DNA from: Onchocerca volvulus
Lineage: Eukaryota; Nematoda; Chromadorea; Rhabditida; Onchocercidae
DNA length: 64,000 nucleotides
Reading direction: 5' to 3'
NCBI GenBank assembly: GCA_000499405.2
Contig: HG738138.1
Location: forward strand, 4,018,368 to 4,082,367
Shown: positions 1-11,100 of the stretch, piece after piece
Layout of the letters: each line of letters begins with the position of its first letter
Numbering within the stretch: position 1 is the first letter of the stretch
Notes under the pieces: generated by a model
The model's input: the letters and a program-made list of their open reading frames with translations, nothing else
What the model was told of the DNA's origin: nothing
The model's database searches: none
Position numbers and translations under genes: made by a program

Positions 1-32
1 TTGTGCATTAACAGATGCACTAATACATGCAT

Positions 33-87
<55 letters not shown>

Positions 88-1277
88 CACGCACAATGTT
101 TTAAGCCCTGATCGCTTTCTCCACACATACAACGTTATTTGACGTTTTAATTCGTCACATAACATCTCTATGTTTTATGTATGTTTAGCTGTTAGAAACA
201 TCACATTCCTTCTTGCTTTACGTAACTGCGTCGATTCCGTCTACACTTGTTCATATCAGACTCTAATCATTTGTTTGACTTATCACCTGATACTCCATCG
301 GGTCTTGATTTCTGTGTGAGCGTCATCAAAGCAGTAGAAGTTTGCATTCGAGATAGATAGTAGTTGAACGAAATAGTATGCAGATCATCATTGTTAAGTA
401 CGCGTCGAGAAGTACAAGATGTGATAATGGGCTGACGATTTTTGATTCTGCCAGCATTACGACTAAGCGTTGTAAATGTTGGCAGACATTGTTAGCTGCG
501 CTAGCACTTTCACGCGTACTTGTTGTTCTTGAAATGTTTGTTTTCTAGTACGAGTAAATGTGGATATAAATGCTCGTTTCTTCATAGCACAATTAAAAAT
601 TATGAAATGAACAAGTGAAATTTTAAAGTACTTTTATTCTGAACTTCTATATGTCTTCCTTTGTGTTTGTGCAACTTTTAATTTGCAAATACGTGATATA
701 TTCCGTGGCACAATTATGCTCTAATAAAAAGTATTCTATTCTTCATCAGAAATTAACTTCAATCAAATAGAAATATATAATTCATGAAATCTGGAGAGAA
801 TGGGGGTATGAAATCTTTTATTCGGAATTTTTGGATTGTATCAAGTTTTGTACAGTTGTCACCTATCTGATATATTGGTTACATATTCGTCTCTAATGGT
901 CGCCAATATACAATCAAACTGCAACATTTTATTTTTCCGCTAATCTTGGACATTTGCTATAGTTTTATTTTTATTTTTCCCTTACAACCATTTGTTCGCA
1001 GTTTAATGATGAAGATTCGTATTTTCAGAATTTCACTTCTCAATTTATCTTGTATTACGATCTTAATGATTTCAAATGACATTCTTTTTCAAGTTGTCAT
1101 GACTAAAATAAGTAAAATAAGTACGACTGAATACTTTATCTCTTTCGTATGCAACCAATTTTGCGTCGCTGTGGAATTTTGGAATATACTCACTTCTGGA
1201 TGCATAAAATTTGCATTTTTAATTTTATCGATTTTATAACTCATTAGATCTTTCTCTTTCTCGCACAGTCCGCTAAG
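1..1277. other. Upstream non-coding stretch with (CA)n start
   Basis: No supportable coding exon is visible. The left edge is a CA dinucleotide microsatellite. The rest is AT-rich sequence with only short open frames of hydrophobic composition, for example around 946-1239, which looks like translated T-rich noise. A pyrimidine-rich run ending in AG at about 1268 resembles a splice or trans-splice acceptor and lies just before an ATG at 1278, so the stretch may hold a promoter. Confidence 0.5.
36..84. repeat. (CA)n microsatellite
   Basis: An almost perfect CA dinucleotide run of about 24 units near the left edge of the window. Length is likely to vary between individuals and assemblies. Confidence 0.95.
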
Positions 1278-1431
1278 ATGTCTTACAATTTTGCGATTAC
1301 TTCTACGGATTCTGATGTTGCAACTTTTTCTTTTGCCTTTTCAGCTCGGATATGTAGCTGATATAGTAGTAACGCACACAGATATAGATATGAAGCAGAT
1401 GTTAGTGGAACAGGGTTACCGTAGGAATTTT
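1278..1431 (+). CDS. Possible first exon(s) of an unknown gene
   Basis: An ATG at 1278 lies 9 bases after a strong pyrimidine-tract AG (TTTCTCTTTCTCGCACAG), the form expected of a nematode trans-splice acceptor. The frame reads MSYNFAITSTDSD and would join in phase to a second open frame beginning LGYVADIVVTHTDIDMKQ if bases 1317-1344, which start with GT and end with a pyrimidine-rich TTTTCAG, are removed. That intron would be only 28 nt, shorter than usual for nematodes. A donor-like C|GTAGGA follows at 1432. Downstream exons were not found, so this could be a separate gene, a 5' exon of the HTH gene, or chance. Confidence 0.25.
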
Positions 1432-2143
1432 GTCTACATGTTTACTTTTCGCTTCAAGATTTGGAAGATTCCACTGCAAACTTGCATTAATCGCAATCGC
1501 CTAGCTAGCTGGTAATTTACATAGGTCTCTTGAGCAACTGATTGACTTCTGGCATTTTAACAAATCTCAATAATCTTCCAATTCTATCCATCGAATAAAT
1601 CTAAATCTCAAAATCTTTCAATCAAAAAAATTGATTTTTAATTTATATAATCTGGGTATGATCCTTATATTCATTCAAAGCTTTTTTTAGTCTTCATTTT
1701 TTGCGAACCAGAAAATCAATTTAGTTTAGGAAACCGACAGATTCTCATGTACTTCCCGTTGCAAATGTTTCCATCAACTAGCGATTCTTGTGCTCGATTT
1801 CTTCTGTGGAAGTTTGGAACGTTAATCGGATTAAATTTCAGTTCGTTTCTGTACCTATGAAGATATAGAATACCTATGAAGATATAGAATTCCGAATATA
1901 GAATCAGATTGAGCGAAATCCATGTTTCCAAGAAGGTAGCATATTTTTGAACGAACTCGACTTTAATTTCCCATTCAAAAATAAACTAAATCCATTTCTG
2001 ATTTTTTACAAACGTAGCTTAGAGCGCGTTTAATTCAAAAAACATTTTTAAATTTATGAACTTCCTTGTTGACTTGAGCAAAGAATTTTATCTCGTTTTC
2101 ATGTTCCTTTAAAACTACCAGTAAATAAAAAAAAGAGAGAAAG
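1432..2143. other. Non-coding stretch before the HTH gene
   Basis: AT-rich, with no exon I can support. It contains the 19-bp duplication near 1852. Short open frames on the minus strand (about 1716-1931) have no splice context or recognisable composition. Confidence 0.5.
1852..1889. repeat. 19-bp tandem duplication
   Basis: TACCTATGAAGATATAGAA occurs twice head to tail with no mismatch (1852-1870 and 1871-1889), followed by a weaker partial copy. No function is evident. Confidence 0.85.
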
Positions 2144-5100
2144 ATGAAGCAAATAAAATTTGTTTTGAAGCTCCAGGCTTATCAGTTTCCGTTATTCCGG
2201 CATATATTTTTCTTACTTTTTGTATTATTTTAATTGGAACTATAGTTTCAGTTGCAAAAAATATCGAATCTTAATTAACTGTTTAGGGGGAAAAAGCGAT
2301 TAAACGAAGAGCCAGATATCGGAGAAATTTCAAAGAGGCGATATAGAATTCCGGGATTTACGCCTTTTAAACAGGTCGAAATTCCTGCGAGTTGGAAGCT
2401 CGAATCACGAAGTTAGTTTCCGCATTATTTCATAGTTCACTGCTTATTATTTTACATATCTCTCAATTGAAATTTGCTCCAAAAACTACTAAAATATCTC
2501 CAAAATACTGTCTTTCCTGTCTTCAATCTTCCTTCTTTCCCTGTCCCCCTCATTTCTCTCACCGTTCTTTGTTTATCGTTGAGTTTTTTATAACTTGGTT
2601 AACAAAAAAAATTATTTTAAGAACTACGGGAAGCGGTACGTACATCAGTTGCGCACTGCCATTATGATGATCCATCCAAACGTGAAAGGCTCGGAAATGC
2701 TGTGTTTGAAGCGTTAAGTGGACAGAAAACGATGAAAGCTGCTGCTACTACATATGAGGCTAATCATTATGTTATTTTAGTATAAGTAAAATGTTGAAGC
2801 TTCAAGGAGACCTAATATCATCATTGGAATTATACCGGATTGGAATTTGAACATTAGATTGGTCCCCCGTTATTCGATCTGTTTATTTATTTATTTATTT
2901 TTTTGATAAAAATTTTTCAACTGCCTTTGCATATTATAGTCGAATTTTGTAAAAGATATGGCAATAAAAAGGAATTCAAATACTCTTTTTGTGCAAGCTT
3001 GTATAATTTTATCTAAAAAGTTCAGCTAAATTATGACATGAAATTTGTAAGTGCAATTATTTTGATTGCTCTACATTATATGCCGAAAGAATATTAAAGT
3101 GCACTCGAACTTATCAGAAACTTTCGTTAATTTAATTTTGAAACTTTGCAGGTACCGTTTACAACTTTGCAAACTTATTTCCATCGTTCACGAGCTCGAA
3201 TGGCAAAAATAATGAGTGATAGTGACAATGCACTGCCGGAACAAATTCAGATTCCCGTATCTGTAATTTTTAGTTATTTCGAACTTAAGTGATAATTCAT
3301 TTTCAGTTCAAATTCCAAAGCTGTGAAACTTATTTATATGCTGAGTCTTCAAGTCTTATACTAATTTCTTATTCGTAGGTTTTTTGAAAGTTTTATACTT
3401 TTAAGATAAACACTAAAATCTGCAGAAACTCAGTCACCTTTATCACGATAGATTTTTACGAAGAATGCTAATTTTTAACCAGGAAACTTCTGTCTTAGAT
3501 TTAGACCGATCGTGCAAAATTTAGTAGTGTCGCTTCATGCTATCATAATGATAATTTTAACCTTAATATAAGTCTCGACATTTTTAAAATCAAATTTTAG
3601 CTTACCCTTTCTTCTTCCGATATGGGTAATGCGCTCGCAGAAGAAAAAATATCTCCGGTGGAGTCGAAAAAATCGAAGCGATTGGATTCTTTGTTGGATG
3701 TTCTTGTGGGTAAAGTGGTGGGAAGTGATACTTGGGTTAATGGTAGTTCAAAATTTGTTGAATTGTCATTAATTGAGAAATTATGGAAATATACTGGTGT
3801 AAAAATTATCATACAGATGCAAATCGATGCAAGTTAAATTATTGAATTTGTCTTCAGTTTTGTAGATTTTAATTATTCAAACTGTTCTAAATAGCGATAG
3901 ATGATTCCATTATCTCGTCATAGCATATTAGTTTAAATGTAAAAATTGTTTGGGAGCTATAAATTGCAGGAAGTACACCACCCTCAGATTTTTCACCTCG
4001 AAAAGTGGGTTCTAGTAAAAGAAAGCCAAAGGAAGTTCATCGAATTACGTCATCAACAACGAAAAATGGAAGTTTAGAAGATGACTGTGAGTCACCAGAC
4101 TGGTTCAGTGATCAATCACAAGTATTTTTTCAAAGCTTTTCAGAATATTTGTTTTATTTATGGCTTACCGAAGCATTCAGTTTCATCGCAAAACAATTCC
4201 TTCGAGTCCCAACAATATTTGGAAAGAATCAAACTTAAGTACCTTGATAAAAATGTTCTGTTATGTTTAGGTATTCATTTTTTTTTCTATAGTTTTTTAA
4301 GGTTACGTGCGATATTATGCAGAATCGCCCTGTTAAAACTATTAATACCAAATCGGACGAAGTAACAACAAAGTATAGTTTGGAGGAAGTAATGGCAATA
4401 ATCAGATCTGTGATATCGGATTCTTCTCTGGATGAGAATACAAAAAAATCGCTGAGAGGAATAATCGGCAGAATACTCGATAAATCGTTGAATATTAATG
4501 TAAATTACTATCTCACTTTTTGAGAGTTTTATTGTTTTCTATTTTTTTATTAATAAAAAAAATTCCGCATCTTTGAAAAATTAATTTTAATATATGCTTT
4601 TCTGATGTTATTTATTTTCAGGATATGTGTACTTTTTTAAGATTGGATTCTGCTCTGACAGATTCTAATGTTTATCGAGTTGACCAACTTCTAAAGTTTC
4701 CGGATAAAAGTGCGTTTTTAATTACATGTCATTTCTTTGAGCTGATTGATTTTTCAGCATCATGATATCGTCCAATCTTTCGCATATTTTGTCAGGTTCA
4801 GTCTTCATGCCTGGGTTTTTGATTTTAAATTCCTGCGATTAATCCTGAACAATTTTAGATGAAACCGATTTCGAGAAAGCTGCTAAAAACAAGAATCATG
4901 CACTATATTTGTCGTCTGAATCGCAAAATTGCGAGTGTTTGGATAAGATAGAGAAGTGCGTAAATGATGTTTGTCGTTGTTCGCATTATCCAGCTTTGCA
5001 GAAGGAAGCTTTGCGTAAAGCTGTTGCAATGTTAGTCTTTCTTGTTAGTAATAAGGAAGCAGCCTTTGGGAAATATTCGACGAACTTCATACGTAAGACT

Positions 5101-8100
5101 GAATTAAGATATAACCTGAATTTTTAAACCGGACTAAAAAATTCATAGATTTGTATGAAATAAATTTAGGGTACTTCGTGGCGAATATAGTGTTAGTGGA
5201 GCAGCAAGTATTATGGAATTGCCTACGTCAACCGTACATCCTTATGTGCATCGTGCGCGAGCTGCATTGGAGACCTTTTTGCCACAACAAGCCGGTTAAT
5301 TTAATGTTTTAAATAAGAAGGTATTAGAATTGAGACAAGGTTTAAGTAGAGTGCATTTAAAATGCACTCTTTTTGTAGAAGCATGACAAATTTGTAGAAA
5401 ACCAGATGTAATTGTAAAATTCTTTTAATTGATTGATTATTATGAGTTTTAATATTTTAATTCATTTTCTGTTTTATATACTGCTGGATTTAGAGACTTC
5501 GAGCAGAGAAACAACAGCTGATGAATGTATTCTACGCAGTAGTTCTGTTTCGAAGGAAGTTGAGATAGTGATCTCAGATCTTATGAAAATTTCATCGTAT
5601 GATCTGAACGGACAACGAAAGTTGCACGACGCACTTTCTGAAGTTTGATTTAATTTCTGGCTTTTCTATCTGGTACTATCCTTATTAGAAGATGGTACAG
5701 TGGTTAAAAAGGTAATTATGCTTGGATGATCGAAGTACTCCATCACTTTAAGTCCAGCAAGTCTTAATTAGTTGTATTATAAGGAATAATTATTTTTTTT
5801 AATTCATGTAGGCAGAATTTGATGTGTTTATAATCTTATATTGCTATCTGCTTGCTGTCAGAGTTGCACTTAAAAATTCATAGTCGCAATGGTAGGCTAT
5901 TTTCTAAGACTATTTGATTTAAATTGTAGCGTTTTCCGATTGTTTTAATGCATTCATTTGTTGCACAACTTATTTGGGTGAAATATTAATTTCTTATCTT
6001 TGAAGGTTTTGACGAAAGATGTTCCAGTCACGGAAGTTTCCAGTAAATATGGGATAGCAGTTAGTGCATTTCAACCGTACATTACGAAAGCTCGCGTTCT
6101 ACTTGGACAGTCACCTTATCCAACATCGTCTAATATCAGGGTTACTTTACTTCATAGGATAAAAAACAAGAAATGTTGTTTCATGAAATTTTAAATGGCA
6201 CAAAAGTTTGGATGAAATTAATGTGACGCCGTAAATAGTAATGGCTTACAAATTAACATCTGGCACTTTTCAGATTTGGTTGGATCAAGATTTATTTCAG
6301 GAAACACCGATGAAGTTGGATGCAAAATTACCAAATAATAATGAAAAACGCCCAGATGAAGAAAATGATTTCAGTAAAATGCTGATGTTTGATTCAACCG
6401 AATCTTCATTGAGAAATATTTCTATTGGTGATGCAATTTTTACAAATGAGGCGTATGGTGACTTCCGGACTCAAAAAGTTTTCGAACAACTATTGTGAAA
6501 AGTGTTTCTAAAATCTTCGGCAGTTATTTCAAAATTGAAGGAAGGAAAAAATCAAGTGTCTCACAAAATTCATGGAGACTGCTCTAGTCCTTATTAATGA
6601 ATTTGCTTTACAATTCAATGTTTCTGATTACTGTGCAATATTAATTGTTATCAGAAATACACTTTTTCAAAAAAATTGATAAATTATTATACTTTAGTAT
6701 TTATGAACCATTGCAAAATTTCAGCTCCCCCTTCGTTTTATCCAAGCATTGCAAAGTGTTTTTCAAAGCATGAAAAACGATATAATGCTGGAAACTTGTT
6801 GACAAAAGCGGATGAATCAACCAGTGACTGCCCTCATACTGAAAACTTGCAAAGCAATGCAATTGATGGTCTTAATAGCTGCAGTGATGAATTTGATGAT
6901 GGTTAGATCTTTTTTTTTGTTTGTGTGAGATACTCAGTGCTATGGGATCTTTGTTTATAAATAAACTTAGAAAGATTATGGTTAAGTTTAAAAACAGAAT
7001 GATTGAAAATGAAGGTAATTTCATATGCAGTATTATAATTGGACCTAGCAATGTAAGCATTCAGACTCACATTTCCAGCTAGCCATATTCAACCAAACAT
7101 AGATAAAATTCGACCTAGACGCGGTAGACGAACTGAAAATATAAATGCTACAAGTCCTGAAGAAATGGAACCATCATCAAATAATACTATTGTTTCACGT
7201 GTTGAAAATGGAAGTGATGATAGCAATGACGAATTTGATGGCTGTTAGTTCTTACAATTTTTATTTCCAATCGAAAATTTGTTTAAAACTTCAATTTTAA
7301 AATTTAATATGTTTGTTTCCCGACTACATCTTTTATAATTTTTAGCCAATTTTTGTACTGAGTACTTTCTTGAAAATGTTTCCAGTACCACGTTCAATTC
7401 GAGGCGTAGCAAAACTTCTTTCCGATACGAAGTTGGACAAATTAAGTACGAAGGATTATGCTGGAACGCCGGAGAATTTGGCTATTAAAATAGATAAGGT
7501 AATTTTTGCATTTTTTTAAAGCATAAAAATTTTCTTTAGTAACCAAATCTTACAACACCGTGAACTTATTACTGAATTTGAAGAAAAAATATTTTTAGGT
7601 CTTGCGTCAGTATCGTTTTCGAGGTGATCGTAAAAAAATGCGCGATGGAATTCTCGAAGTTTTATATAAATCTAAAACTCTTAGTGAGGCTTGTAAAGGG
7701 AATAGTTTGGCTCCAACAACATTGAGTACTTATGTACGTCTGGTAAAAGTGCTCATTAATACAGAGAAAACTGTAAGCTTTCTGTTTTTTTTTTCTTCAG
7801 AAATTTTCGAATATACTAATGGAGGCTATTTTCTTTATATTTCTTGAGACTTTTTGGGTTTTGGATTTATGCTTTTTCAACGTAACTGAGAATTTATCGG
7901 CTATTTATTATGATTGTCTTTTTATATCTTTGCGAAATATAAGTTACTTTACGTGTGAGAAATTTTTTCTTTTTCTGAAATTTTCCTTTTTTCGAGTATA
8001 TGTTCTTAACAGCATTTCATCTGATAAAGATAATTGCCTTTTATCCAGTAATAACAAAAACGGATCATTAAATTATAAAGGAAATGATGCTAAAAAAAAA

Positions 8101-11100
8101 AAATGTTCTTTTTTTTTTTTTTTTATCTGAAAAGTGCGGAAGAATTAGTTCTATCTTGTCGTTGCCAAATATTTTAAAGTTGATCAAAAATAAAAATAAT
8201 CTCAGTGGGAATCAGGCACTAAGAAATAAATTACGAAAGGGGAAATTCTCCACCGAATTAACTGAGAAGGTAGTATTTTTGTATGGGAATTTTATTGTGG
8301 TGATTTCGGTATATTCCTGATTTCTCATGAACATTCATTTGTGCACAGAAGTTTCTGTACTTGATTTTTCGCTTATTTGTCTGTGAGGATTTTTTTTATA
8401 TACACATTGTTTGCATTTACTTATTTAAGGGCATGAAAGGAAGACTTGTTATAACTTCGTCATGTTCAAGTAAAATAACACCCGCAGACATTGAAAATGG
8501 TCAGGATTTCGGTATCTTGTCAGCTGAATCAACGAACAATACATGTTTCGAGCAATTGACAAAAAAAGTAAAATTGAGTTTCTAATTTTTACATGTATTT
8601 ATTCATGTCTTATGGATTTTAAAAAATTCTAGAAAACCATTCATCATGAAGTGTTATCATGTACTTATATTCTTTCATTATTTATTTCTGATTTTTTAAA
8701 ACTTGGTAGCACTCTGATGAGAGTATAATTTATTGTTTGTTGACAATATGGGACACACTCTTGCGTCGTCCAAAAGGTCAAAACACTTTTGCTTCATTGA
8801 ATGTGATGTTCATTGAAGTTGTTAGGGAAAATTATTTTGCTAAAAAATATGACATTTCATGGATTATACGGTAAAAATAATCAAGATTATCGTTATAGTG
8901 AGGAAACTTATCAGATCGGGGGTTTCAAAAAGTAGCTATCGTAGCATCTCATTAAAAGTCAGTTGCAAGATAAATATAAATTTTTGCTCAAATTTCTCGT
9001 AGTGTAGAAATTATAATATCTCAGTTCTTGGAAATATGCTTTTTGTGAATAAAAGGTTTTGTTACCCTTTAAGCAAAAAATTTCAGCAAACTCTTCCAAT
9101 GGAATCGACTAGTTCAACAGAAGAAGACACGAAGATTGATACAGAACTGCTAATTCAAAATGTTAATGTGATGATGCTACATTCGAAACCGCTAATGAAT
9201 AATTTGGAAAGTTTTTACAAAGTGCTGATTTCTTACCTGATTGAACAACAATATCGACGTTCTGACGAAGCCCAAGAAGTACGACTTGCTATTGTCGAAT
9301 TTCCCACGCCGTTTTGGATAACATATTTATAAATTGCTTAATTTAAACTTATCTTACTTGCTGTCTTACTTCTCCACTTGAATGACTGAGTATAAATTTT
9401 TTGTATCAAGTTCCTCGTTTTATTTATGTGTTTTATAAGTTTCATTCATCTAAATGTGTTTTATAAATTTTCCATTTTTTTTCATGTATATAAGTGGTAA
9501 ATATTCTTGGCTTTGAAATTTGCGGAATTTTTAATTTCCATCTCAAATCAGTAATTTCAGAAAATGCGAGCAAGTTTGGAATATGTATTACTCGATGGCT
9601 TATCAGTTACTGAGGCTTTGAAGGTTCATAAAGGTCCAACGGAACATGTTTTGCAGGTAATTTTTCTCTTAAATTTAGTTAAAATTATCAATAAGTTTAG
9701 TTAAGTTTGGTTGAATTTCTCAATACCAGTGTTTCTTTTTTTGGTTGTAACTGAAGTTTATTATACGTGAAACTGAACTAAGATGAATCAATTACTGACC
9801 GACAGAAGTTTCCAGGCTTATTCAGAAAAGGTAGGGATCTGAAGTTTTGTATTTAAGTAGCTCCAACCTAAGTTATTTGAAAATTTTTAAAATAAACGAT
9901 ATCCGACGATATATTTGCAATTTTTCTGTGGTGAAAGACCTATTTGTTTTCCTTGTCTGGTTTTTTTGTTGTCTTTTTTTCAAGTATATGTAAACCATGG
10001 TTGCCTGACAAGGGGAAAAATCTTTTTTTTTTTTTTTTTAACAGGGGATTTCGGTTTCATCTAGAAAAAAAGCTAATGTGGATTTTATTATTAGGAGTCC
10101 AGCTTCTCGTGCAGGAATTTGATGAACTGATGGATTCGCAATTTTTGGGAAAGTTCAGCAAATTTTTTCTTGTTTTTCTGACTCTCGCTTTAAATGCGTA
10201 TTCAACCATCCCTCTCAATTGTCTAGCTACTGAACTTATGTTGCCCTCATAATGAAAAATCCTAGCCTTGTCTAAAAAAGTTAAGGACTTAATAATGATT
10301 GTCTCTATGAGCAGCAGAATTATTACGGTTTTCCTGTTTCTTGGATTTCCTCAAAAATCGCCCCTTTTCTTCCCGTTACTTCTATAATTTTAAGCAGATA
10401 TTTGACTTTTTGAGATTGCTCTCAATTTTTGAAAATGGATAAGCGTCTGTTTTGAGTGCATTCGGGAAAATAATGAATGTCCGATAAATTGTTCTGCGGG
10501 AAAATTATGCTAGTTTCTTTTTTAAATTACTCGGATTATACGATCATATATCATTTCATTGATCCATTATTTGGGAATCTTCAAATTCATCTCCATGAAC
10601 TTACCTATAAATGCACATAAGATTTTTAAGTAACTGGAGATGTTGGCAAGTGATCGTCATTATTTCTGGTTTCCGGAAATGATATATCTATTATTTACGG
10701 TTTTCTGAGATTTTCACGCTATTTTTGGTTGTATGATATCATATTTACTTGACTGCAGTTCTGTTGTTTCTCTCCAGCTAATTTTGACATTCTGTTCTCC
10801 ATTATTTTTATTTTAAAATCCCAAATGTTTCAGTTATAGAATTTTTAAAACGACTAAAATTTTTTAAAAAAGGTAGTGACTGGTAGAAAAATAATAAATA
10901 AAAAAAAATAAAATGAATGAAGTTTGGATGATTTGATGAAATGAAAAATCTAATAACTATTTTTAATGGCTGGTTCCTTACAGGTTTATTTAAATCGATG
11001 TCGTGAAGCTAATAGGTGCATAAAGACAGAATTTCCAAATTTTAAATCAAGTATCGCGCAGGCAATAAGTAAGAATTGCGTGAATAGTAAACAAGATATT

